Assembly (NCBI GenBank): GCA_963741755.1
Contig: CAVUJG010000004.1
Coordinates: forward strand, 124,001-188,000
Direction: 5' to 3'
Source: Sva-07 sp963741755
GTDB lineage: Bacteria > Actinomycetota > Acidimicrobiia > Acidimicrobiales > Ilumatobacteraceae
Length of the DNA stretch: 64,000 nt
Under the pieces are notes generated by a model. It was not told the origin of the DNA, did not search any database, and saw nothing but the letters and a program-made list of their open reading frames with translations. This document shows positions 15,761-24,881 of this stretch, piece after piece (positions within the stretch are counted from its first letter, which is position 1; every line of letters starts with the position of its first letter). Made by a program: the position numbers and the translations under genes.

Positions 15761-17218
15761 GTGGACGAACTGCTCGAGGCTGATGGGAGCCCTCGACCGA
15801 TGGCGCGGGACCTGATCGAACTGCTGCACCGGATCGGGCTCGACGAAGTGCGAGAGCGCCAACGTGTGTCCGATCTCGAGATCCTGACGATGGGGATCTC
15901 GTTCACGGTCTACTCCGACGGCGAGAACATCGACCGCGCCTGGCCGTTCGACATCATCCCGCGCCTCATCGACGGCAACGAGTGGAGCGTCGTCGAACGG
16001 GGCCTGGCCCAGCGGCTGCGGGCGTTGAACCACTTCATCGACGACATCTACAACGACCGTCGGATCATCGCCGACGGTGTGTTCCCGGCCGATCTGCTCG
16101 ACGACTCGGCGAATTTCCGGCCGGAGTGTCGGGGCGTCCATCCGAAGTTCGGTGTCTGGGCGCACATCTCCGGCTCGGATCTCGTGCGCTCCGGCGATGG
16201 ACAGCTGTACGTGCTGGAGGACAACCTGCGGGTGCCGTCGGGTGTGAGCTACGTCCTGGAGAACCGAGGGATCGCGAAGCGCACGTTCCCGGAGTTGTTC
16301 GAGCGCTACCGCATCCGACCGGTCGATGCGTACACCGACGAGCTGAATCGGCTCCTCTCGTCGCTCGCGCCTGACGATCGCCGCGATCCGTGCATCGCGG
16401 TGCTCACCCCCGGCATCTACAACTCGGCGTACTTCGAGCATTCGTTCCTGGCGCAGCGAATGGGCGCCGAGCTCGTCGAGGGTGAGGATCTCTTCGTCGG
16501 CAAGGACGACTGCGTCTACATGAAGACGATCCAGGGGCTCGAGCGCGTCGATGTGATCTATCGCCGCATCGACGACCTCTTCATCGATCCCGAGGTGTTC
16601 CTGCCCGACTCGATGCTCGGCGTTCCCGGGCTGATGCGGGCGTGGAAGGCGGGCAACGTCGGCATCGCCAACGCGCCGGGCGCCGGTGTCGCCGACGACA
16701 AGGTCGTGTACGCCTGGGTGCCCGACATGGTGCGCTACTACCTGGGTGAGGAGCCCCTCATCCCGAACGTGCCGACGTACCGCTGCATGTACGACGACGA
16801 ACGCAACCACGTCCTGGCGAACCTCGGCGACCTCGTGCTGAAGCCGGCCAACGAGAGCGGCGGCTACGGCATCCTGATCGGCAACCGGGCGACCGCAGCC
16901 GAACTCGACGCTGCCGCGGAATCGATTCGTGCCGATCCGCGGAACTGGGTGGCGCAGCCGATCCTCGACCTCTCGACGGCGCCGACCCTCGTGGCCGATG
17001 GCATCGAGCCGCGGCATCTCGACCTTCGTCCGTTCATCCTGACGGGGGAGCAGAGCTACGTCACCGCAGGCGGGCTCACCCGTGTTGCACTCACGAAGGG
17101 GTCGCTGATCGTCAACTCGTCGCAGGGTGGCGGCAGCAAGGACACCTGGATCGTCGACACGAATCACGACCCGGTCCACCACCAGACGCAGACTCAGACC
17201 CAGTCGGGGGACCGCTGA
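15761..17218 (+). CDS. circularly permuted ATP-grasp protein
   Basis: A 485-aa protein of the circularly permuted ATP-grasp type (DUF404/DUF407). It starts VDELLEADGSPRPMARDLIELLHRIG, the standard N-terminal segment. It continues with GISFTVYSDGENIDRAWPFDIIPRLI, EDNLRVPSGVSYVLENR (metal/nucleotide site), ERVDVIYRRIDDLFIDPEVF, NAPGAGVADDKVVYAWVPDM, VLKPANESGGYGILIG and NSSQGGGSKDTWIVD at the C-terminus. By fold it is an ATP-dependent carboxylate-amine ligase; Iyer and colleagues predicted peptide-bond-forming roles for this family with alpha-E and transglutaminase partners. GTG 15761 fits both the family N-terminus and the promoter; ATG 15716 is an in-frame alternative. First gene of a four-gene operon; its stop overlaps the next start (TGATG). 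Confidence 0.93.
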   Translation: MDELLEADGSPRPMARDLIELLHRIGLDEVRERQRVSDLEILTMGISFTVYSDGENIDRAWPFDIIPRLIDGNEWSVVERGLAQRLRALNHFIDDIYNDRRIIADGVFPADLLDDSANFRPECRGVHPKFGVWAHISGSDLVRSGDGQLYVLEDNLRVPSGVSYVLENRGIAKRTFPELFERYRIRPVDAYTDELNRLLSSLAPDDRRDPCIAVLTPGIYNSAYFEHSFLAQRMGAELVEGEDLFVGKDDCVYMKTIQGLERVDVIYRRIDDLFIDPEVFLPDSMLGVPGLMRAWKAGNVGIANAPGAGVADDKVVYAWVPDMVRYYLGEEPLIPNVPTYRCMYDDERNHVLANLGDLVLKPANESGGYGILIGNRATAAELDAAAESIRADPRNWVAQPILDLSTAPTLVADGIEPRHLDLRPFILTGEQSYVTAGGLTRVALTKGSLIVNSSQGGGSKDTWIVDTNHDPVHHQTQTQTQSGDR

Positions 17219-18162
17219 TGGCCCTGTTGTCACGGGTCGCCGATCGGATCTACTGGGCCGCCCGATACGTGGAGCGCGCCGAGGACTCGGCTCGCGTGCT
17301 TCGTGCGTACGGCGACGTGCTCGCCGACCTGCCGACGTCATCGACTCGATGGAGTCCGCTCGTCAGCATCTCGGGCAGCGACGTCAAGCTGCCGCCGGTG
17401 GCGGGCTCGGACGAAGGTCAGGTCGCCCAGTTCCTCATCGCCGATCGTGAACACCCCAACAGCATCCTGAACACCGTCGAGCACTGCCGGGAGAACCTCC
17501 GGACGTGCCGCGAGGTGCTGCCGCGCGAGGGCTGGCAGACGATCAACGACCTCTCCATCTACGTGCGCGGTGCAGCGGTCACCTCGGTCGAGCGGCGTCG
17601 GCGCCATCGATTTCTGTCTCGGGTGATCGACGAGAGCCGGCGACTCGATGGCGTGTTGCAGTCGACGATGACCCGCGACGAGGTGTTCGAGATGTGGCGG
17701 CTGGGTCGCTACATCGAACGAGCCGACATGACCACCCGTGTCCTCGGTGTTCGTGCGGCGTCGCTGCTCGCGTTGCCGCCTGGCGCCAGCGACGAATTCG
17801 CCGAAGTCCAGTGGATGGGCGTGCTGCGCTCGTTGTCGGCGCTGCAGATGTACCAGCGAGCGACGCGTGGCCACATCGACGGCCCGAGCGTCGTCAGATT
17901 CCTGCTGTTCGACCACCGCTTCCCGCGTTCGGTCGCCGGCTGTCTTGCCGAGATGCGCACCTCGATCCTGCGTCTGCCCGAATACTCGACGGTGCTCGGC
18001 GCCGTCGAGGCCGCCGACCGTCAGCTGCGTCGCAGCCGGCCGGCCGCCGACGACGGCGTCGCGCTCGACGCGGCGATGGACGAAGTACAGGGTGCGCTTG
18101 CCCGCCTCAACAGCGTCATGCACGAGCAGTACGTCGTGCACGAGCAGTACGTCGAGCGCTGA
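17218..18162 (+). CDS. alpha-E domain protein (DUF403)
   Basis: A 314-aa all-helical alpha-E protein beginning MALLSRVADRIYWAARYVERAEDSARVLRAYGD, the signature start of the family. Further conserved helices are EHCRENLRTCREVLPREGWQTINDL, MWRLGRYIERADMTTRVLGVRA and FLLFDHRFPRSVAGCLAEMR. Alpha-E proteins always accompany permuted ATP-grasp ligases and are thought to be their partner or substrate-handling subunit; no activity has been shown. The ATG overlaps the upstream TGA by one base, so translation is coupled. The last codons carry a 15-bp tandem duplication that encodes HEQYV twice. Confidence 0.92.
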   Translation: MALLSRVADRIYWAARYVERAEDSARVLRAYGDVLADLPTSSTRWSPLVSISGSDVKLPPVAGSDEGQVAQFLIADREHPNSILNTVEHCRENLRTCREVLPREGWQTINDLSIYVRGAAVTSVERRRRHRFLSRVIDESRRLDGVLQSTMTRDEVFEMWRLGRYIERADMTTRVLGVRAASLLALPPGASDEFAEVQWMGVLRSLSALQMYQRATRGHIDGPSVVRFLLFDHRFPRSVAGCLAEMRTSILRLPEYSTVLGAVEAADRQLRRSRPAADDGVALDAAMDEVQGALARLNSVMHEQYVVHEQYVER

Positions 18163-18179
18163 GCCGTGAGCGACACACG

Positions 18180-20540
18180 ATGATCGACTCGACCACCAGC
18201 GATTCGGGGACACCACCGTCAGCGACCACCAGTGCCGGGGGGATGGGTGCCGCAGCGCTCATCGACTCGATCGCAGGTCTGGCCGACCTCCACATGCGCC
18301 AGGTCGACCACGACCGACTGCTCGCCGCCGAGGGTGCCGGCCACATCGTCCACGACCTGCCGCTGCGAGCCGATGGACGCATGGTCGCGCTCGAATCTCG
18401 GCCGTGGCGGCTCGATCCGATCCCGCTGGTCATCGACGGCGACGAGTTCGTTGCGCTCGCCGATGGAGCGATCGCGCGAATGCGGATGCTCGAGTCGATC
18501 CTCGACGATCTCTACGGCGCGAGGACGCTGCTGAGCGACTCGGTCGTCGATCACGTTGCTCTGTGGGGCAGCCCTCGCTATCGCCTCGCCGCATTCGGCC
18601 AGCGACCTCACCGGCGGTGGCTCACGAACTACGCGGTCGACGTGGTCCGCGATGCCGAGGGTCGCTGGCGCGTCGTACGTGACCTGACCGATGCGCCGGC
18701 CGGTGTCGGGTACGCACTGCTCGGCCGAGCGGTGGCCGCCCGTGTCCATCGCGACGTGATCTCGCAGCTCCCGGCGGGCCGAGCGCTTCGCTCGCTCGAT
18801 CCGTTCGCCGATCGGTTGCGTGATGGTCTCGCCGACGTTGCGTTGAACCGCAATCCCCGCATCGTCGTGCTCTCGGGAGGCGTCGACCATCCGTCCTTCG
18901 TCGAGCAGTCGTACCTTGCGTCACGGCTCGGTCTGAATCTGGCAGAGGGGGCCGACCTCGTGGTGCGCCAGCGCCGGGTCTGGCTTCGTTCGCTGTCGGG
19001 TCTGGAGCCGATCGACGTGATCTTCCGTCGGTTGGAGGACGACCGGGTTGATCCGATGGAGGTGAACGCGGAAGGTGGCGCAGGTGTTCCCGGTCTGCTG
19101 CTCGCCGCCAGGTCGCGTGGGGTGAGCATGGCCAACGCGCACGGCAGCGGCGTGCTCGAGGATCCGGTGCTCGGCGAGTACTGGGATGCTGCTGGCGCGT
19201 GGCTGACCGGCCGCACGTCGGACTACCAAGGCGTGTGGCCACTGCCGTTCATGCCGGCCGCCGAACGTGCCGAAGGCGAGTGGACCATGTGGCCGTGCTT
19301 CGACGGCTCCGGACTGGTCGACCGGGCGATCACGTTGCGTCTCCACCTCGTGGCGAGCGACAAGGGCATCGATGTGCTCCAGGGTGGCAGCGCGCGCGTG
19401 ATGATCGCCGGTGACGATCCGATCCGGCCGACCGCAGCAACGGCGAAGGATGTCTGGGTGGTCGGCGGCACGGTTGCCCCACCGCTGTTGCGTCGGCGAG
19501 AACCGCTTCCGCAGGTCGACCTGATCGCATCGGTCCCGACGCGTGCGGCAGAGGCGCTCTTCTGGGCAGGACGGGCCATGGAGCGCGCCGAGATCCTCGC
19601 GCGCTCGATGGAGGTCGTGCTCGACCGCACGAGCGGGCTCGTCGCTGCCGAGGTCGCCGAGCCGTGGGTCGACCACGGGCTCGACATGCTCGCCGTGATC
19701 GCCGGCGTGCCGATCGACCGCGGTCTCCAGCCTCGAGCCGGCGCGATCTTCGCATCCGGTGTCGAGGCCTTGGCGAAGCAACTCGGCTCGTTCCTCGCTG
19801 AGGCGTCGTCCGTGCGTGACTTCTTCTCGACGACTGCTGGTCGCATGCTCGCGCGCCTTGCCGATTCCCGTGCGCAGTTGCGGTGGATGGTCACCGAGGA
19901 TGGCTCACCGAACCCGTCGGTCGTCGACATCGCCCGCATCGACGGACGCGCGCTCGAGTCGATCCTCATCGATCTCGCCTCGCTCGTCGGCCTCTGGAAC
20001 GAGAGTGTCGTCCACGGTCCGGCGTGGCGATTCGGTGAGGTGGGTCGACGCCTCGAACGCGCCTTCGGAGTGATCGATGGACTGCGTGGTGCATTCGGTC
20101 TGTACAGCGATGCGACGGTCTTCGATCAGTCCTGGGTCGGCCGTGGGGCAGACGACCATCGCCTCGACTTCCAACGCCAACGCGTCATCGAGCTGATCCT
20201 TGCGTCGAACGAGAGCCTCGTTGCGTATCGGCGCCGGCATCGCAGCGACGTCGAGTTCGAGACGGCGCTGCACCTCGTCGTCGCCGACGTCCACAATCCG
20301 CGTGCGGTCGCCTCGGCGATTCGCGAGGTTCGTCACCAGGCCGACCGACTCGAGTGGACGCGCGGCGTCGAGGAGTCGACGAAGTTGCTCGACGCGCTCG
20401 CGGCAGCATCGTTCGAGTCCGTGGAGTCGACTGCGGCGGTGCTCAACGATGTGTTCGACGGCTGCGACCGGCTCGCTCGCGACGTGGTCGGCTCGTACCT
20501 GGCGGCGCCGATCGACCCGCGCATCATGGGGCGGAGCTGA
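18180..20540 (+). CDS. fused circularly permuted ATP-grasp / alpha-E protein
   Basis: A 786-aa fusion. Residues 1-450 form a second permuted ATP-grasp module: LDDLYGARTLLSDSVV, RVVRDLTDAPAGVGYALLGR, GVDHPSFVEQSYLASRLGLNLAEGADLVV, GLEPIDVIFRRLEDDRVDPMEV, ANAHGSGVLEDPVLGEYW. Residues 450-786 form an alpha-E domain: RAAEALFWAGRAMERAEILARSMEVVL, then RRLERAFGVIDGLRG and RRRHRSDVEFETALHLVVADVHNPRAVASAIREV. It follows the single-domain alpha-E gene after 17 nt and precedes the transglutaminase by one base. The same pairing of a stand-alone set and a fused set is known in proteobacteria and actinobacteria. Start ATG 18180. Confidence 0.9.
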   Translation: MIDSTTSDSGTPPSATTSAGGMGAAALIDSIAGLADLHMRQVDHDRLLAAEGAGHIVHDLPLRADGRMVALESRPWRLDPIPLVIDGDEFVALADGAIARMRMLESILDDLYGARTLLSDSVVDHVALWGSPRYRLAAFGQRPHRRWLTNYAVDVVRDAEGRWRVVRDLTDAPAGVGYALLGRAVAARVHRDVISQLPAGRALRSLDPFADRLRDGLADVALNRNPRIVVLSGGVDHPSFVEQSYLASRLGLNLAEGADLVVRQRRVWLRSLSGLEPIDVIFRRLEDDRVDPMEVNAEGGAGVPGLLLAARSRGVSMANAHGSGVLEDPVLGEYWDAAGAWLTGRTSDYQGVWPLPFMPAAERAEGEWTMWPCFDGSGLVDRAITLRLHLVASDKGIDVLQGGSARVMIAGDDPIRPTAATAKDVWVVGGTVAPPLLRRREPLPQVDLIASVPTRAAEALFWAGRAMERAEILARSMEVVLDRTSGLVAAEVAEPWVDHGLDMLAVIAGVPIDRGLQPRAGAIFASGVEALAKQLGSFLAEASSVRDFFSTTAGRMLARLADSRAQLRWMVTEDGSPNPSVVDIARIDGRALESILIDLASLVGLWNESVVHGPAWRFGEVGRRLERAFGVIDGLRGAFGLYSDATVFDQSWVGRGADDHRLDFQRQRVIELILASNESLVAYRRRHRSDVEFETALHLVVADVHNPRAVASAIREVRHQADRLEWTRGVEESTKLLDALAAASFESVESTAAVLNDVFDGCDRLARDVVGSYLAAPIDPRIMGRS

Positions 20541-20541
20541 C

Positions 20542-21429
20542 ATGCCCGGCCAGCGCTACCGCGTGGTGCACCGCACCGAGTATCTGTACGGCGCCACGAT
20601 GCTCGACGGGTACAGCGTGGCATGCGTGCTCGCTCGCCCCACGCCTGCACAGACCGTTTCGTCCTCGGTGGTCACCACGTATCCGGCTCCCGACGAGTAC
20701 GACGAACGCGAGGACGTGTTCGGCAATCGAGTCGTCCAGTTCGGCCTGCATCAGCCGCACGACGGTTTGATCGTCGAGGCCATCACCGAGGCGCGGATCT
20801 GGGCGCAGGGCCTTCCGCGCAGCGACGTGGCGTGGGAACGGGTGGCTGCGTCGGTCGCCGGTGCACAGGGGCCGACAGCGCTCGACGTCGCCCCGTTCGT
20901 GGCGCCGTCGCGGTTCGTGACCGTCGATCCGAACCGCCTCGACCTGTTCGGCTTGGCGTCGGCATCGTTCACCCCGGGCCGCGGCATCGTCGAGGCGACG
21001 ACGGGGCTGTGTTCCGAGATCTTCGAGACGTACACGTTCGACCCGTGGTTCACGGAGGTCAGCTCCCCACTCGACGTCGTGCTTCGAGAGCGCCGCGGCG
21101 TGTGCCAGGACTTCGCGCATCTTGCGGTCGGTGCCCTGCGCACGATCGGGCTCGCCGCACGTTACGTGAGCGGCTACATCGAGACCGATCCGCCTCCGGG
21201 AGAACCGAAGACGATCGGAGCCGATGCATCGCACGCGTGGTGCTCGGTGTGGGTTCCCGACCACGGTTGGCTCGATTTCGATCCGACGAACGGAATCGTG
21301 GCTCCCGCGCGTCACGTCACGATCGGGTGGGGGCGCGACTATGCCGACGTCGCTCCGGTGCGCGGCGTCGTCGTCGGACCCTCGTCGTCGCAGTCGTTGT
21401 CGGTGTCCGTCGACGTCGCCCGCCTCTGA
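20542..21429 (+). CDS. transglutaminase-like cysteine protease/ligase family protein
   Basis: A 295-aa protein with a bacterial transglutaminase N-terminal beta domain (YRVVHRTEYLYGATMLDGYSVACVLARPTP) and a transglutaminase core. The catalytic triad is visible: Cys in ERRGVCQDFAHLAVGALR, His in GADASHAWCSVWVPDHG and Asp in WLDFDPTNGIV. No signal peptide, so it acts in the cytosol. In Iyer-type operons such proteins are predicted to cleave or form amide bonds made by the ATP-grasp ligases, either releasing or transferring the peptide product. It starts one base after the fused ligase stop (TGACATG) and ends the operon. Confidence 0.92.
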   Translation: MPGQRYRVVHRTEYLYGATMLDGYSVACVLARPTPAQTVSSSVVTTYPAPDEYDEREDVFGNRVVQFGLHQPHDGLIVEAITEARIWAQGLPRSDVAWERVAASVAGAQGPTALDVAPFVAPSRFVTVDPNRLDLFGLASASFTPGRGIVEATTGLCSEIFETYTFDPWFTEVSSPLDVVLRERRGVCQDFAHLAVGALRTIGLAARYVSGYIETDPPPGEPKTIGADASHAWCSVWVPDHGWLDFDPTNGIVAPARHVTIGWGRDYADVAPVRGVVVGPSSSQSLSVSVDVARL

Positions 21430-21545
21430 GGCCGATTCGCACACCTGGCCCACGTGGGCGCGCGGATCGGGGGTGGCGCTGTGACATCGGTCCGCGGGGG
21501 AATCCGGCTCTGCTGAACGAGCGTTGAGCCGACAGGATGGAAAAG

Positions 21546-22805
21546 ATGTCGACGACCACGAGGCCAGGGAGCGAGCGCGAGTCGCTGTTGACGCGTCCGT
21601 TCCTCGTCGTGACGGCGTCTGCGCTCGTGTTCTTCGTGTACATCGGGATGCTGATCCCGATCGTGCCGCTGTTCATCGAGGGTCCGCTCGGCGCCGGCGA
21701 GTTCGGCATCGGCGTCACGGTTGCCGTGTTCGCGATCGCGGCGATCCTCGCCCGCCCCTTCCTCGGGCGGCTCGCCGATCGGTACGGACGCCGTGTGCTC
21801 ATCGTCGGCGGTGCGGTGCTCGCCGGGCTGAGCGGCATCGCGTCGAGCCAGATCGTCGAGTTCTGGCAGTTGCTCGTGCTGCGAGGAGTGACCGGCATCG
21901 GTGAAGCGGCGGTGTTCGTCGGCGCCGCCACGCTGATTGCCGACATGTCGCCGCGGGCGCGACGGGCCGAAGGGGCGAGCTACTTCTCCGTGGCGGTGTT
22001 CGGCGGGATCGGGATGGGACCGATCATCGGTGAGGCCGTGCTCGGAGACGACAACTTCGAGCGGGCGTTCGTCATCGCAGGTCTGTTTGCGTTCCTTGCA
22101 GCCGGGGTCGCGCTCTTCGCGCCGGCGAGAGTCGAGCCGGCGGAGGTGGTCGACGACTCGATCGCGTCCGCCGCTCCGGCCGAGGGCCGCCGGCGGATCA
22201 TCCACCCTGCAGCGATCATGCCCGGCCTCGTACTCGCGTCGGGCGTCGCCGCGTTCTCGTCGTTCGGAGCGTTCCTTCCCGACTATGCGCGCTCCGTCGG
22301 CCTGGCCACCTCCGGTGGGCTGTTCGCGGTGTACGCACTCGTGTCGGTGCTCGTTCGCATTTTCGGCGCGACGCTGCCGGAGCGACTCGGACCGCGTCGG
22401 GCCGTCACGATCGCCCTCAGCAATGTGCTCGTCGGACTCGCGATCCTGGCGTTCTTCCCGACGGTCCCTGCACTCTGGATCGCCGCCGCGTTCGTCGGAT
22501 TCGGCATGGCGTTCAACTATCCGTCGCTCCTCGCGCTCACCGTCAATCGGGCGAGCGACAGCGACCGGGCCTGGGCTGTCAGCTCGTTCACCATGTTCTT
22601 CGAGGTCGGATCGGTCGTCGGTGGCCTACTGATCGGGGCGTTCGCCCAGGCCGTGGGCAAACAGACCGGCTTCCTCGGTGGGGTGTTCTTCTGTGTGGTC
22701 GGGCTGTATCTCCTGCGGTATCGCCTCGTGCCGGCGGGCTCGCCCGATGCCGGGCCCACCTACGAGCACAGTCCCGTGACGTACGCGCCCGTCGCCGGCG
22801 ACTGA
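21546..22805 (+). CDS. MFS transporter
   Basis: A 419-aa major-facilitator protein with 12 predicted membrane helices. The motif-A loop between helices 2 and 3 is clear (ARPFLGRLADRYGRRVLI) and helix 5 has the GIGMGPIIGEAVLG pattern typical of drug/metabolite exporters (motif C-like). The central cytosolic loop is about 40 residues (APARVEPAEVVDDSIASAAPAEGRRRIIHP). ATG 21546 was preferred because AGGATGG sits 5 bases ahead; ATG 21537 would add three residues. Substrate cannot be read from sequence. It stands alone after the transglutaminase, separated by about 115 bp. Confidence 0.9.
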   Translation: MSTTTRPGSERESLLTRPFLVVTASALVFFVYIGMLIPIVPLFIEGPLGAGEFGIGVTVAVFAIAAILARPFLGRLADRYGRRVLIVGGAVLAGLSGIASSQIVEFWQLLVLRGVTGIGEAAVFVGAATLIADMSPRARRAEGASYFSVAVFGGIGMGPIIGEAVLGDDNFERAFVIAGLFAFLAAGVALFAPARVEPAEVVDDSIASAAPAEGRRRIIHPAAIMPGLVLASGVAAFSSFGAFLPDYARSVGLATSGGLFAVYALVSVLVRIFGATLPERLGPRRAVTIALSNVLVGLAILAFFPTVPALWIAAAFVGFGMAFNYPSLLALTVNRASDSDRAWAVSSFTMFFEVGSVVGGLLIGAFAQAVGKQTGFLGGVFFCVVGLYLLRYRLVPAGSPDAGPTYEHSPVTYAPVAGD

Positions 22806-22892
22806 CGAGCCGAGCCTGACGTTTGCGTTGGGCTCGGATGTGATGTCCGAATTCCGCTAGAGGTCGGGCGTATCGCGGGGCATGATGGTCCG

Positions 22893-24386
22893 GTGCCGCC
22901 GCTCGACCCCGACCAGTGTTACGTCGCCGTGCAGAGCCGCGACCAGCGATTCGACGGCTGGTTCGTCACCGCGGTGCGAACGACTGGCATCTACTGTCGG
23001 CCGAGTTGTCCGGCGATCACGCCCAAGCGTTCGAACGTCGAGTTCCACCCCACAGCGGCCGCTGCACAGCAGCGCGGGTTCCGTGCCTGCAAGCGGTGTC
23101 GGCCGGACGCATCACCCGGCTCGCCCGAGTGGAACAGCCGCCAGGACGTCGTCGCTCGCGCGATGCGACTGATCGCAGACGGTGTCGTCGAACGCGAGGG
23201 CGTCGGTGGCCTCGCCCGTCGACTCGGCTACAGCGAACGTCACCTGAACCGCGTGTTCACCGACGAACTCGGAGCCGGCCCGCTGGCGGTCGCCCGGGCC
23301 CAGCGAGCCCACACTGCTCGATTGCTCGTCGAAACGACGTCGCTGCCGTTGACCGACGTCGCATTCGCCGCCGGGTTCGGCAGCGTGCGCCAGTTCAACG
23401 ACACGATCCGCGAGGTGTTCGCCACGTCACCGACCGACCTTCGTGCGGCGCGCCGACGACCTCCGGCGCCGATCATCGGGTCGGCGACGATCGAGAGTCG
23501 CGTTGCCGTTGCCGTACGTCTCCCGGTGCGCACGCCCTTTGCCTCGAACGAGGTGATGTCGTTCATTGGCGAGCGGGCGATCCCCGGCATCGAATCGTGG
23601 GATGGCCAGACGTATCAGCGATCGCTCGACCTGCCGGGCGGGATCGGTGTGGTCGCCCTCGGGGCCCACGAAGATCACGTCGCTGCCCGGATCGAACTGT
23701 CGTCGTGGGGTGACCTCGGTGTTGCCGTGCAACGGGTCCGTCGGCTGCTCGATCTCGACAGCGACCCGTCCGCCGTCGATGCCGCACTTCGATGCGATCC
23801 GGCCATCGCTCATCTCGTCGCTGCCGTACCCGGCCGGCGAGCACCGGCGAGCATCGACCCGTACGAGACCGCGATCCGGGCCGTGATCGGCCAGCAGGTG
23901 TCCGTAGCCGGTGCTCGCACCGTCGCTGGCCGGATCGTGAAGGCGATCGGTCGCACGTTCGGTGAGCCGGTCGGTGACGTCACACGGATGTTCCCCCGAC
24001 CCGACGAACTCGCCGGAGCGCCCGACGAAGCGTTCTCGATGCCCGGCGCCCGGCGTGACACGATCCGACGGGTGGCGGCCGCGGTCGCCCACGGCGATCT
24101 CGAACTCGACGTCGGCAGCGATCCTGCTGTTGCCCACCGCCAGCTGCTCGCCCTGAAAGGGATCGGGCCGTGGACGGCCGACTACGTCGTGATGCGCGGC
24201 CTCGGTCATCCCGACACGTTCCTCACCAACGACCTCGGCGTACGGCACGCACTCGATCGGCTCGGCCTCGGTGACGAGCTGGGGTCGAGATGGGCGCCAT
24301 GGCGTTCGTACGCCGTGCATCACCTCTGGGCCAGCCTCGCCGCACCCCCAGTCGAACCCGCCACCCGATCGAAAGCAGAACGATGA
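22893..24386 (+). CDS. Ada-type regulator fused to AlkA DNA-3-methyladenine glycosylase
   Basis: A 497-aa three-part alkylation-repair protein. Residues 1-75 are the Ada zinc/methyl-acceptor domain with C35, C39, C66 and C69; C35 would be the methylphosphotriester acceptor. Residues 85-190 are an AraC-type helix-turn-helix pair (LARRLGYSERHLNRVF; LTDVAFAAGFGSVRQFNDTIRE). Residues 205-485 are AlkA: N-terminal TBP-like domain, then the HhH-GPD region LLALKGIGPWTADYVVMRGLG followed by the catalytic Asp in LTNDLGV. It senses and repairs methyl damage and should activate its own operon. GTG 22893 is 6 nt past CATGAT, perhaps leaderless. The stop overlaps the ogt start (ATGA). Confidence 0.95.
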   Translation: MPPLDPDQCYVAVQSRDQRFDGWFVTAVRTTGIYCRPSCPAITPKRSNVEFHPTAAAAQQRGFRACKRCRPDASPGSPEWNSRQDVVARAMRLIADGVVEREGVGGLARRLGYSERHLNRVFTDELGAGPLAVARAQRAHTARLLVETTSLPLTDVAFAAGFGSVRQFNDTIREVFATSPTDLRAARRRPPAPIIGSATIESRVAVAVRLPVRTPFASNEVMSFIGERAIPGIESWDGQTYQRSLDLPGGIGVVALGAHEDHVAARIELSSWGDLGVAVQRVRRLLDLDSDPSAVDAALRCDPAIAHLVAAVPGRRAPASIDPYETAIRAVIGQQVSVAGARTVAGRIVKAIGRTFGEPVGDVTRMFPRPDELAGAPDEAFSMPGARRDTIRRVAAAVAHGDLELDVGSDPAVAHRQLLALKGIGPWTADYVVMRGLGHPDTFLTNDLGVRHALDRLGLGDELGSRWAPWRSYAVHHLWASLAAPPVEPATRSKAER

Positions 24387-24877
24387 TGTCCGAACTCTTC
24401 AGCGCCGTGATCGACAGTCCGGTCGGGTCGCTCACCATCGTGGCGAGCAACGACGGTCTGCGAGCGATCCTGTGGCCCGACGACGACCCGGCACGGGTGC
24501 GACTCGACGCGACGACCGATCGCCCGGATCACGCAGTGATCGCGATGACGACTGCTCAGCTCGACGAGTACTTCGACGGCAAACGCAGCGAGTTCGACCT
24601 ACCCCTCGACGCCGTGGGCACCGAGTTCCAGCAGGCTGCGTGGATCGCGTTGCGCACGATCCCGTACGGCACGACGGTCAGCTACGGCGAGCAGGCCGAG
24701 CGGATGGGCGACCGTCGCAAGGCTCGGGCGGTCGGCGCAGCCAACGGACGCAACCCGATTTCGATCGTCGTCCCGTGCCACCGCGTGGTCGGAGCGAACG
24801 GCGCCCTCACCGGATTCGCCGGAGGCACCGACATCAAGGCCTGGCTCCTGGCCCACGAACAACGCCACACGGCGTAA
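24383..24877 (+). CDS. ogt: methylated-DNA--[protein]-cysteine S-methyltransferase
   Basis: A 164-aa O6-alkylguanine-DNA alkyltransferase. The suicide active site IVVPCHRVVGANGALTGFAGG lies near residue 131, preceded by the DNA-binding helix region TEFQQAAWIALRTIPYGTTVSYGEQAERMG. It transfers an alkyl group from O6-methylguanine or O4-methylthymine to its own Cys. Its ATG overlaps the Ada/AlkA stop by four bases, so the two repair functions are translationally coupled and induced together by methylation damage. Length is normal for Ogt without a regulatory domain. Confidence 0.96.
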   Translation: MMSELFSAVIDSPVGSLTIVASNDGLRAILWPDDDPARVRLDATTDRPDHAVIAMTTAQLDEYFDGKRSEFDLPLDAVGTEFQQAAWIALRTIPYGTTVSYGEQAERMGDRRKARAVGAANGRNPISIVVPCHRVVGANGALTGFAGGTDIKAWLLAHEQRHTA

Positions 24878-24881
24878 CCGG

